Source of the DNA: Coix lacryma-jobi var. lacryma-jobi
Lineage: Eukaryota > Streptophyta > Magnoliopsida > Poales > Poaceae
Direction: 5' to 3'
DNA length: 64,000 nucleotides
Assembly: GCA_009763385.1 (NCBI GenBank)
Contig: CM019823.1
Coordinates: forward strand, 87,679,104-87,743,103
Under the pieces are notes generated by a model, which was given only the letters and a program-made list of their open reading frames with translations, did not search any database and was not told the DNA's origin. A program made the translations under genes and the position numbers. This document shows positions 9,609 through 20,000 of the stretch, piece after piece (position 1 is the stretch's first letter; every line of letters starts with the position of its first letter).

Positions 9609-11239
9609 ATGGGGGAAACCTTTTGGATCTTGTATAGACTGACTCTTTTATTTTGAGTTTCTTTTCTTTGCATTTGTGCATACGCATTTACATTCTAAGC
9701 TTCATGTTTATAATCACTAGAATGTAACTATGCTCTGTTTAGTATGCTCCGATGCTTATATGGATGCTTGTAGCTTATGCTCTTCCTGATCACTAGTACA
9801 TGTTATGAGCTGAGCTATTTTGGAATGGTGAATTTACTTTATAACTTACAATCTGAAAATGTTCACCATTGAGATATGCAACTAGCATGTGTAGGATATG
9901 TTGAGTTCTCTCGTGCTTTTCATATATGCTAGGTTGCTATGTCTCTAGTTATGAGTCATTCACTTGCTTGGTCTGTTCATATCATGTATAAAATTTGAAC
10001 CATGTTTTAGTGAATTGAAAAGATCGAGATGGGATTGCTTGTCAACACCTCACGGTATCGAGATTGTTTCTCATTGCACTTTGAGTTAAACTTGAGCCGT
10101 GTAGTGTATGACCGAAACCGTTGCTTTAAGCTTCCGATTGCATATGCATATGCTTCGCACGGTTGAAAAGTTAGGCAAAGACAAGCTTTCAACCTCTCGC
10201 AATCACATGTTGAAATTAAACTTGTGTAATTTCACCGCTGCAAACTCCGATATAAAAATGAAATCACAAGTATATGCTTCATTCCTATGCATGATGATTG
10301 AACTTTGCTAGGGGTAGTTCACCTTGTATACATGTTTAGCACTTGTCTGGATTCCTATCTATACATGTGTAGTGCTATTTTGATGGTGACTACCTTTTTG
10401 GCTAAAAACTGCTCACTTGCTCATATGCTTCATGTTTCGTATGTGTGATCAGTTTGAGCCTTTGCTATTTGAGTGCTTAGTTGTGGCATTGGACCTATAC
10501 CGATTAGAGCATTTTTGCACTCTTTTGATTATATGCCTGAAGCCCCTAACTTGCATTTCTGACTTCATATGCATTTTAGAAGGGGGAGTTTTGTTGGCTC
10601 AAGGGAAGAGTTTGTGCTTGATAAGTGCATTTTCAACTAAGGGGGAGAGTTTTTGCAAACCATATGTCTCCTGGCATTCAACTAAGGGGGAGCTTTTGCT
10701 AAGGGGGAGATTTTCAGATCTTTATGCTCTTCTCTTGTTGGACCTAAGGGGGAGTCCCTGGTTGCTTGCACTTGTCGAGGGGAGTTTGCTAGTTGTGTTG
10801 AGCCATTGCCTCTATCTTGAGGGACTAGCAAACATTTTTCTCACTTGGCATCGAGTTTGATTTCGATTGGTTCGAAGACCTTTCGATTGTTTGTCAATTG
10901 GTTCGGAGTGGTTTTCGTGCTAGTTGTGTTGAGCCTCTGTGCCTCTATCTTGAGGGACTAACACTTTGCCATTTTTTAGCTCCGATTTACAATTGGTTTT
11001 CTGCTAGCGGTGTTGAGCCTGTTCTACCTCTTCTTGAGGGCTAGCTTTGCTTTGCTTGGTCGCGTCGAGCCGTTGCCCATGTCTTTGGGGACCAAGTTCT
11101 CGCTTCTTCCACTTGACCTTCTTCGGCTTTGCTATGCTTTTGGGTCATTTGGTTGTGTTCTCTCTTCTCCTTCCTCCTACCTTCTTCTTTCATTATGTTT
11201 TGCGTGAGTAGTTGACAATGCACTCATCAAGGGGGAGAT
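9609..11239 (+). other. Element A 3' tail with repeated polypurine motifs
   Basis: 1.6 kb between pol and the 3' LTR. The first kilobase is A/T-rich and non-coding. From about 10578 on, the block AAGGGGGAG or a close variant recurs at about 10579, 10640, 10684, 10699 and 10745. A last copy, at 11229-11237, sits right at the LTR and is the presumed functional polypurine tract. A 147-codon ORF at 10417-10860 is not kept open in D or F, so I do not call an env-like gene. Confidence 0.85.
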
Positions 11240-13291
11240 TGCGGATACATGGGTGTATGCCGAGTCTCTGAGTGATGAGTGATTGTCAACGGGTTTGATC
11301 GCATGTTCTTTGGCTTGTGTTGTGCAGGTGTCGAGCACGGAGACAGTGATCGAGGGCAAGGTGAAGGTCAAGTTGAGACGTGCCGTGCCGATGGACTGGG
11401 TGCGATGAAGGATGGGCGTGCCGTGCGGCGGACGTGCCATGCCGATGGATCGAGCAGTGAAGGGCGGACGTGAGGCTTGGACTGAGGGACCGGAGTGCCT
11501 GAGGATTAGCTGTGGTGGCTGGCAGCCTGGGACAGCGACGAGCAGAGACTTGCGGGGCACGGTGTTGCTCGGGTCGAGGACCTGGGGACACGTGTCGGTG
11601 GACGGGGTGCACGGGCGGTGCATCCCCTCTACAGCTCCGGTTTGTTGGTTGAGCCAGAGAAAAACCAACGGGTGGACGGTTTCCAGGTTTGGGCCTCAAA
11701 ACCTGGGTGCTCGGTTTCCAGGTTGAGCCACAAAACCTGGGCGCGGATGGTTTCCGAGTTTGGCCACAAAACTCGGGCGATGGGCCGGTTTCCGAGTTTG
11801 GGCCTCAAAACTCGGGCGCTACGGGTTTCTGAGTTTGGGCCACAAAACTCAGGCTGGTGGGCTGGTTTCCCGGTTTGGGCCTCAAAACCGGGGGTTGCTG
11901 GAAAAGGCTGGTTTCCCGGTTTGGGCCACAAAACCGGGGGTGCAGAGCGAGGGCGGCACGTGGTGGCGATCCAGAGGTTGCGTCGAGGCAACGCTTCGGT
12001 TCGAGCGGGCGTGGCCGTCGGATCTACCTACCACCGCGGGTTGGACCAGAATAGCCCTAGGGTTTAGCTGGTTCGCTCTGTAATTAGAATAGAGAGGGGT
12101 AGAGTAGGAAATAGACTTAGACTAGAATAGGATAAGTAGTCAGGGGAGACACCCTCCTCCCCTATCTCAGTTATCTCAGTTTTAGCCATCTCATTTGCTT
12201 CCTGCACTTAGGGTTTCCTGCTCTCCCATCCCCTGCTGTAGCTGAGATCCGCAGAGAGACTTGCAACTCTGTGTACTGTTGATTTTGAGGAAAGGAGGCC
12301 GTAACCTCCTTGTCGTAGCGTGTGTTTGCGCTTCGGCTTGCAATTCGTGGGTGTGATTCACGTTTTGTTCGTGTTCTTCGCGGAATCCTTTTTCTCCTCG
12401 ATTTTCCCGTCGCTTGATCTCTTTGCTCGGTTCATTTTTCGCAATTCCGTTTGAACCAAGTTGTTCTAGATCGTGAGGCACTTCTTTCCACCGAAGGAAT
12501 CATCCTCAAACCTCACGGTCTAGGAGATCGATCGATTTTTAAGTTTCGGGTCAAGTTTTCTTCTTACCCCCGAAATTCTTCGATTCACCGTTTTGGAGAT
12601 AGGTTCGAGCCATGATCTCTTAGAGATAGCTCACTATACTCCTTGTGACTCATCTCACCAAGTTTGATCCCTAGAGGAATTGTTTAGGGTGAGATAGAGG
12701 CAAATCGGTGGACGAACAGGGCTGCTGCGAGTTGACCGGACGCTCAGTCGGGGTGACCGGACGCTCGGTCAGTGAGTCCGGTCGATGAACAGCACGTAGC
12801 CGTGTTCTTCACTTTGACCGGACGCTCCGTTCACGTTTTGACCGGACGCATCGCTTCCACTGTTCATCGTGCTTGTTCGTTTCTGACCGGACGCACTGCT
12901 CTCGACCGGACGCTCCGTACTCGTGAGTGCGGTCGCGAACAGTAAGGTTCCAGAGCCGATTCTTGTTGACCGGACGCGTCCGGTCCCTGCTGACCGGACG
13001 CTGGCCAGAGTCCGGTCGATCCAGTTTCGCGCGTTTTCGTTCGCGGTTCGTTCGTTCTTGATCGGATTCGAGTTCCGTCTTTTGCGTTGGCTTTCTAGGG
13101 TTGTCTAGTGTCCCGCTGTGCTTCTAGGAAGCATCCACCCTATATCTAGGGTTGTGGACATTAGCAAGCTCTAGGGTTCGCTCTTGGGGTTGATTTTGGG
13201 ACAGTGGCATCTAGTTTCCGAAAGGAAATTTTTAAGCTCCCATTCACCCCCCCCCCCTCTGGTCGCTTTCGGTTAGCTTCTCGGTCCTTCA
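11240..13291 (+). repeat. Element A 3' LTR
   Basis: 2,052 bp, TGCGGATACATGGG to GGTCCTTCA. It is the more complete of the two LTRs, keeping the 57 bp lost from the 5' LTR. The hairpin array lies at about 11678-11941 and the GACCGGACGC array at 12733-13020. Confidence 0.95.
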
Positions 13292-13296
13292 ACTGT
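13292..13296. repeat. Target site duplication of element A, right copy
   Basis: Second copy of ACTGT, immediately after the LTR end ccttca. After it, the minus-strand tail of element B resumes (gctaagcctatgc). Confidence 0.95.
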
Positions 13297-13887
13297 GCTA
13301 AGCCTATGCATATGCAATCAGAAGCTTAAAGCATCGATTTCGGTCTTACACTACACGGCTCAAGTTTAACTCAATGTGCAATGAGAAACAGTCTCGATAC
13401 CGTGGTGTGTTGACAATGTAATCCCATCTCGATCTTTTCAATTCACTAATACTTGGTTCATTTTAAGCAAAATATGAACAGACCAAGCAAGTGAAAGACT
13501 CAGAACTAGAGACATAGCAACCTAGCATATATGAAATAGCTCAAGTGACCTCAACACATCCTACACATGCTAGTTGCCAAACTCAATGGTGAACATGTAT
13601 CAAATTTTAAACTTATTCAGCATGTTCATCGTTCTGAAAAGTAGCTTAGCTCACAACATTTATTAGTGATCAAAGAGAGCCTAAGCTACAAGCATCATCA
13701 TATATCATCGAAGCATACACTAAACAGAGCATAAGTTCATTCTAAGGAATATATACATGAAGCTTGAAAATGCAAGATGTATACATGATGAAGTCAGAAT
13801 TGGAGTAAAGCAAGACTAAACAAACTCAAGAACAAAAGAGTAAGAAAAATTCAATCTATGGTACATCAAACAAAATGCTTCCCCCAT
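13297..13887 (-). mobile_element. Element B: 3' tail, pol-proximal part
   Basis: Continuation of the interrupted tail of B on the minus strand. It matches 46376-46970 of F and the reverse complement of 9609-10200 of A. It is A/T-rich and non-coding. Confidence 0.85.
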
Positions 13888-14388
13888 CTAAAAGGGGAAA
13901 CACACACCAAGCTCACCTCTCAACCTAGCAAAAGTTGATAGATCCAAAGGCTTGGTGAAAATATCCGCAACCTGGTTATTGGTGTCTACATGCCTAAGAT
14001 CAATGTCGCCTTTCTCGTAGTGGTCATGAAGAAAGTGAAAGCGAACATCGATGTGTTTGGTCTTTGAGTGAAGAACAGGGTTCTTTGCTACACTAATGGC
14101 AGAAGTGCTGCTGCAAAGCAAAGGAACCCGACTGAAATCAAAACCAAAATCACGCAATGTAGCAACCATCCATAAAAGCTGCGAAGCACAAGAAGCAGCG
14201 GCAACATACTCGGCTTCCGTAGTAGATTGGGCTATGTTCGAGTGGGAAGACCACGAAACCAAAGAAGAGCCAAGAAACTGACAAGTCCCAGAAGTAGACT
14301 TACGCTCAAGCCGACAGCCGACAAAATCCGCATCGGAATAACCACAAAGCGAGAGAGTCGAAGAAGAAGAGTACCAGAGTCCGAACTG
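13888..14388 (-). pseudogene. pol: Element B pol, RNase H end only
   Basis: On the minus strand this encodes the last 124 or so residues of a copia RNase H, with TTEAEYVAAASC, STSAISVAKNP, HSKTKHIDVRFHF and the end GELGVCFPF. It equals the end of pol in A (9608) and F (46974). Upstream traces of the same domain continue to about 14388 (SDADF region, read as a broken frame). There the copia sequence stops and TGTCACACCCC begins. The rest of B's coding region and its 5' LTR are missing from this side. Confidence 0.88.
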
Positions 14389-14520
14389 TCACACCCCAAT
14401 TTTAAGAACAAAATTGGAGCACAATATATGTATGCCAAGATCAATTTTCGTACATATATCGACATCATAGTAAATATCAAAACAATGCTTTATTAATAAT
14501 ATCGAACTTTATTACAAAAA
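14389..14520. repeat. Terminal fragment of another LTR, 132 bp
   Basis: Starts TGTCACACCCC and has the inverted repeat CCAATTTT/AAAATTGG near the end, a style typical of grass Ty3 (Del/Tekay-type) LTR ends. That assignment is from memory of the family. Both sides are abrupt: copia pol of B on the left and the LTR of C on the right. It ends in an A-run. No internal region is present. Confidence 0.5.
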
Positions 14521-14810
14521 TGTCGGTGTTTCGTACCCGGGGGTATGACACCAACGAGTAATATGATCGCGTGCTCTCTTCCTGGATGGTGATGCAAGAT
14601 GACACAAGGATTTATCCTGGTTCGGGCAAAGAAGGCCCTACGTCCAGCGGGGGAGGAGATTCTTGTATTACTTGCACCTAAGTGCTTGTACAGGGGCGAA
14701 TACAAGCTCCGCGAGTTTGGAACGGAGTCCGGACTTGAGTGTGTGGGTGTGTGTTACAACGTGTCTGTCCCGAGCCCCCGGGAATGAGGGCCCTGGTGTC
14801 CCCTTTTATA

Positions 14811-14820
14811 GAGCAAGGGG
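14811..14820 (-). promoter_or_regulatory. TATA box of element C LTR promoter
   Basis: The minus strand reads GCTCTATAAAAGGGG, a strong plant TATA context. Its direction agrees with the minus orientation of gag-pol. Confidence 0.6.
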
Positions 14821-15522
14821 AGGCCAGGGTTACACAAGGGTATTACAGGTGTCGGGGTGTATTGTGTCCCTCACGAAGAAGGGTAGGAGCCCTGTCTTGT
14901 CGAAGACATTGCAGCCGACGTGGGCGTTGCTGTTGAAGCGTCTTTGAAGCATGGCCTCCATCCTGGGTGCGGACGTGGAGGCGCGGCGAGGTGGAAGCCG
15001 TACAACGCCCATCCCTGAACGTACAGGACGCGGCGGGGTCCCTCCGGGTCTTAGGGTACCTGTCCTCCAATAGCATGAAAGTAGTTAGGGCTCGAGGGGC
15101 GCGGAGCCGGCCTCGAGGCGGTGCCTACGGGGGGCTCGAGCTCCCGCAGGTATGGGCAAGTCCCGTGAAAATCGATGGAGCGGCAGGCATCTGGGCCTCG
15201 AGGCGTGGCTTGGACGTGCCACAGTGTAGGGCGTGGGTCAACAGTGCTTCACTGGTGCCTTTTCGCCCATACTTGTGGTGAAAACGAGTCTTGACTCTGC
15301 CCCGGACCACTGTGGCACACGTTGTGTTACAGAGGACGTGACCGGAGTAGGTGGATGAATTAAGTGCGCGGTATGGGGCTGGCATCCGATGCCTGCACCG
15401 CTCGAGGGAGGCATAACGCGTCTCGAGGGATAGGCTGCCGTGCCAGTGAGGCTCGAGGTCCCCGCGTGGGGTCTCGAGATGTGGTGTTCGGCTGCGGGGG
15501 GCTTGAAGGGTAGTGGAGCGCT

Positions 15523-15697
15523 TGCCCAAGGCCTGGAGGGCTCGGGCGAGACGGAAAACGATCGTGCGCCCGAGGCCTGGCTTGGAGGGCTCGGGCGAGA
15601 TGGAAAACGACCGTGCGCCCGAGGCCTGGCTTGGAGGGCTCGGGCGAGACGGAAAACGATCGTGCGCCCGAGGCCTGGCTTGGAGGGCTCGGCTCGG
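15523..15697. repeat. 49 bp tandem repeat in element C LTR
   Basis: Between three and four copies of a GC-rich unit (gcccgaggcctggcttggag, then ggctcgggcgagacggaaaa, then cgatcgtgc) with only C/T changes between copies. It lies in the inferred U3. Confidence 0.85.
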
Positions 15698-15833
15698 TGG
15701 GCCAGCGTCGTAGGCCTCGGGGGGCCGGCTTTTTAGGGGGTTAGGCTAGTTAGGTCTGTTATTTAACCGGTGTTCTAGGTTTACCCTATTTGTTTGCGTT
15801 GATTGGGCGTACCCCTTTTGCGGACCTCCGATA

Positions 15834-17081
15834 GTAGCCCCCGAGCCCTTGCTCGAGTGCTTGCACTCGAGCAGGGGCTCCCGACTGGGATCTCGTGGGT
15901 TAGCTAACTGGCCTCGAGGGTTTCGTCGATTCGATTCCGTGGGTGTCGTGCGAGCGACACCCGCGCGTGTAGCCCCCGAGGCCACGAGGGAGTGGTTAGA
16001 ACTTCCTCGTGGGCTTTTTGCGAGTTTTAGTTGCGATTTTTAGGTTCGGGGGTGTCAGGCCCCTGAGTTTTTAGACCCTCTTTCGTCGAGGGGTGCCAGG
16101 CTGAACTGGCCGACCGGCTCTTCGAGCTGTCCGGCGCACCGGTTGCCCTGACTTGTCATCCCGCGAGTCCTTTCGATCGGATGCAAGGGGGGATGCCTCG
16201 TACTACCCCGAGTGGGCGAGTATCAAGGTTCCCGGTGAGCTGGTAACGGTGAATCCAAGTGAGAGCTCGTGCCCCGTTCGATAGGGGTCGACTGTGGCCC
16301 GGAGGTGGTCTCATAAAGCATGGGTGCTCAGTCTGCAGGAGTGCCGGGTCCATTCGATAGGACCCGGTGGCTCGATGCCTCCCTCCGAGGGGATCTCACT
16401 GCATGTCGAGCTCCCCGCCTTGGATACACGTGAGGGGCCTCGAGGGCTTGGCCCTCGAGTGATGCCGCGAATGGCGCCCCTTGGTGTCCCTGACTCGGGT
16501 GCTCGAAGCCGGCTGTCGAACCCTCTTTCGTCGAGGGCCAGCCTTCGCTGCATTCGAGACTTAGGGCCGGGGCCCGTTTTTGGGTGCTCGAAGCCGGCTG
16601 TCGAACCCTTTTTCGAGGGCCAGCCTTCGCTGCTTCGAGACTTAGGGCCGGGGCCCATTTTTTACTTCCGGATAGAAGCCTTCGTCGCTTGGAATCCTTC
16701 TGCCCGTTGGGCGCGCCTTTTTAGGCGGAAACCACCAGGGAGTGGAGATCGTGGCGCCTGGGCGGCGGGCGCGAAGTCGGAGCGGCGGCCGTAGAGGCCC
16801 CGGCAGTTGAGCGAACGGTGAGCTGCCGCGTGTTCCCTGCATCCGGCTCGAGACGTGGTTAGGTGGGCGCATTAAATGCTATGCGGTTACCTTTTTACGT
16901 CGTGGGAGACCCCGCCCGTCGGGGTTTCCCCTTATAATATCGAGAGAGGGGAAAAGGAACCCTTTACTTTGCCTTTGCCTTCACCGCCGCCGTAGCCTTC
17001 ACGTGCCCTCTCCTTCGAGCTAGTTGATTGGGGATTTTCCGGCTGCCCGTCCGCTGCTCGGGTCCGCGCCGCGCCACCGCC
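15834..17081 (+). other. GC-rich region before the antisense gene of C
   Basis: No gene is supported here. It is GC- and CG-rich, with tagcccccgag blocks at 15834 and 15970 that read as polypurine-like motifs on the minus strand. A direct duplication of about 85 bp (16499-16583 and 16584-16665, unit tgctcgaagccggctgtcga) is present. A plus-strand TATA-like TTATAATATCGAG at about 16931 lies 150 bp before the ATG at 17082. It could be the promoter of the antisense gene. Confidence 0.6.
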
Positions 17082-20000
17082 ATGGCCGCCCAGACACAAG
17101 TGCTGCCGGCCGAAGACTGGAGCTCGTCGAAGGTGACGCAGAGCGAGATGGACTCGTTGGTGGCCCAGGGGCTTCTGCGCCCCAACCCGGAGGAGGGACC
17201 CGCGTGGTGGGTTATCCCATCGGCGGAGCACCGGGAGCCGCACCCGCCGGAGGGGTACGTGGTGAGCTTCACGCGCTACCACCGTATGGGGCTCGGCGTC
17301 CCGCCGAGCCGCTTCATGCGGGGGCTGGCCCACCACTTCGAGGTGGAGCTGCAGCACTTCTCCCCCAACTCCATCTCGCACGCCGCCATATTCGCCGCGG
17401 TGTGCGAGGGGTACCTGAAGATGGAGCTGCACTGGGAGATGTTCGTCCACCTCTTCCGGGGCGAGCTCTTCATCAAGGCCCTAAAGCCCAGCGGGAGGCG
17501 GCTCGTGCGCATGGGCTCCCTCGCCATTACTGCGAGGGCTGGGACCTCGTCGGTCAACGTCCCCCGCGAGTACCTGCGATACAAGCTTTCCACCAACCAG
17601 GCCGGGTGGGACGACCATTGGTTCTATCTGCGGAATGAAGGTGGTCTCTTTCCGCAGTACACCGGCAGGGTCCTCGCTCAACGCCCGGAGAAGTGGACCT
17701 GGGGCGTCGCGGCGGACAGGCAACGCCACCTGGCCCCGCTGATGAAGATGATGAAGACGCTGGTGGATGAGAAGAAGTTGACCGTGCAAGCGGTCATTTG
17801 GGCGTTCCACCAGCGAAGAGTTCTCCCGCTGGCGGACCGCCCCCTTCTTATGCACGAGATGGGGCCGGAGGCCAGGCTCGAGGCGCTTAATCGATCGAGG
17901 GATGGCCGAGGAGAGGCTGTCCCGGAACGAGGGCGTCTCCCGGGTGTCAATCACGATCCAGGGACCGTTCATCCCTGAGTACACCCACCTGGTCGCCATG
18001 GCACCCGACGAGGGGTGTCTCGACCTGGTGAGCCTCCCTCGAGCTGAGCCGTTCCGAGCCCCCTCCCCCTTTCTCCTCCTTCGAAACTTTTTGCATTCTT
18101 CTTGTGGTTTGCCTCGTCACGCTTCTTCTTTTTTCAGGGGGCGTTCACTTGTCGCGCGTCGAGGCCCCCGGTGAGGGAGGACGCCGCGGATACTCAGGTG
18201 AGGCGCCTCTCTGCTCAGAAAGACAAGGAGAGCAAGGACGCCAGGAAGAAGAAAGAGAAAAACAAAAACCTGCGTCGCTTGGCTCGGGAGCAGAGACTGG
18301 CAAAGGCTCGTCGCAACCGTCAGCCTGGAGACGGATCCCCCGAGCTGAGCTCCTCGAGCTCGGAGGAGGAGAGCGGTGATGAGGAGGAGAGCGACGACGA
18401 GGGGATGGATGCGCGCCTGAGACGCGCGGGGGTCGTCGACGACAGGGCTGACCGCTCCTCTGTGCAGGAGGGTATGCTGGAGGTCCCCCCGGCGAAGGGA
18501 CCGCGCAGGACGCAGCCGCGGAAGACGGCGCCGATCCCTGCCTCGTCGGGGGCCCGAGGTCCGTCGAGCTCTGCGCCGGACGTGCCCCCGGTCGTGAGGA
18601 AGCCCCGAACCCGGAGCGCTTCTGTCACAGCACCAACAGAGGCCGCCCCCGCGTCAGCCCAGGCGGGAGGTCTCGAGAAGGGCCGAGCCTCGAGGGGCGG
18701 TGACCACATCGGGAGGGGCTCCGGGTCCGACCGCCGCGAGCCATCGAGGTCGGGGTCGAGCCCGCGGAGGAGCGGGCGCCAGGAGGAGGTGTCGAGCCCG
18801 CGCCATCACGAGCGTCGGGGAGGGAGCCCCCGGGCGTCTCGTGCCCAGGGGCGTGAGCGTCCCCGGAGTCCATCGCCGCACCGCCGCCGGGACACAGAAG
18901 CGGATGCGGGAGGGCGCGACCGCCAGCGCGTGCGCCGGAGCCCGCGCCGGGGCGGGCGCCACGATGACAGCACGAGGGAGGTGCGGTCGCCCTCCCGCGA
19001 GGTGGGGCGGAAGGAGGGATCTCCCTCGAGGTCGAGCCACGGGAGGCGTCGGGAGCCCTCCCCCCATCCCAGCCCTGTGGAGACGGCCCGGGCGCAGGGC
19101 TCGAGCCGCGGGGTGGGCTCGAAACCCCTGAGTGGGTCCGGCGATTCCGGGAAGAAGCCCAGTCGCTGCTTTGGGTGAGTAATTTTCTTGGACCTCGTCG
19201 GTAGCGAGGCTTGACCTCTTTACTTTTGATACACATGCCATCTCTGGTTTCTCAGGGGGAAGCGCTCCTACCCGGAGGTGGACCTCGCTTCGTCTAAGCG
19301 GGCCAAGACCTCGAGCCCCGTCGAGGCACAAGCACCTCGAGGTATGGCACCTTCCTCCGCTAGAGAAGCCGCTTGGCTGGAGAAGGCTCGAGCTGCCATG
19401 GCTCGAGGTGACCAGATGATCGTCGCAAATTTTGGTGAGGCCGTCGCCGTCGACCGCAGGGGTCGAGGCACTCTTCCTGGCTCTGATATCACCGTCATCT
19501 CGTATTGCAGGGGCCACAGCTCACGGCGTCGAGTCCGCCACCACCGCACCTACTGAAGCGCTGCCTCCTCCCCCTCCTCCTCCTCCCATGATGGCGCCAG
19601 TTGGGAGCGCCACCCTTCCCCCCACCACGACGGCTGTTCCGGGGGAAGCGCCTGGGGCGAGCACGGCCCCGCTGACGCCTGGGGCGAGCACGGCCCCGCT
19701 GACGCCTGGGGCCAGGAAGACTGCGCCCCTCGAGGCTTCGACCAACATGAGCCAGGCTGCGGAGGAGGAAAAGGGGGGAGAGGCGTTGGCGGAGGAGGAG
19801 CTGACGGTGGAGGACCTCCTGAACGAGCTGGAGCAGGGGCCGCTCCTCGCCGCGGGCTCGATGGTGGTGGAGGCGCCCGAGGCGCCGGCTAGCGCCGACA
19901 AGGTGCCGGAGGGCCCGGACCAGGGAAGAGCCGGGGCTCGTGCCGTCGGGCGGCGGGCCGCAGTCGGGGCAGCTCGGGGCGGAGGAGGATCTGCCCGACA

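Larger units (their letters stand above)
1633..13291 (+). mobile_element. Element A: complete Ty1/copia retrotransposon (SIRE/Maximus-like)
   Basis: A full-length LTR retrotransposon of 11,659 bp. It has 5' LTR 1633-3626, primer site 3629-3640, gag 3690-6408, pol 6414-9608, a long tail, and 3' LTR 11240-13291. Both LTRs begin TG and end CA, and the element is bounded by a perfect 5 bp duplication ACTGT (1628-1632 and 13292-13296). The domain order protease, integrase, RT, RNase H is that of Ty1/copia. The long gag with coiled coil, the 2 kb LTRs and the repeated polypurine motifs point to the SIRE/Maximus lineage, which is an inference. It lies inside element B, head to tail reversed. By eye the LTRs differ at about ten sites plus short indels, so the insertion is recent. 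gag has one frameshift and pol two stops, so this copy is not autonomous. Confidence 0.95.
14521..15833 (-). repeat. Element C 3' LTR (right end inferred)
   Basis: The left end is clear: TGTCGGTGTTTCGTACCCGGGGG. The right end is placed where the minus strand reads ctcgggggctac then TATCGGAGG, because Tat polypurine tracts often end in that phrase just before the LTR; the expected TG is TA here. The partner LTR is absent, so this cannot be checked by direct comparison. A minus-strand TATA box lies at 14811-14819. A 49 bp tandem repeat lies at 15523-15697. Confidence 0.65.

Noticed and set aside
10417..10860. env-like ORF in the tail of copia element A
   Set aside because: 147 codons and hydrophobic, but the frame is not conserved in D or F, and it runs through the polypurine blocks.
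14389..14520. Independent solo LTR
   Set aside because: Only one LTR-like end is visible and there is no target duplication, so it is called a fragment only.
15513..15736. Overlapping ORFs with internal repeats
   Set aside because: They are translations of the 49 bp tandem repeat; the period is not a multiple of three, so the repeat appears in all frames.
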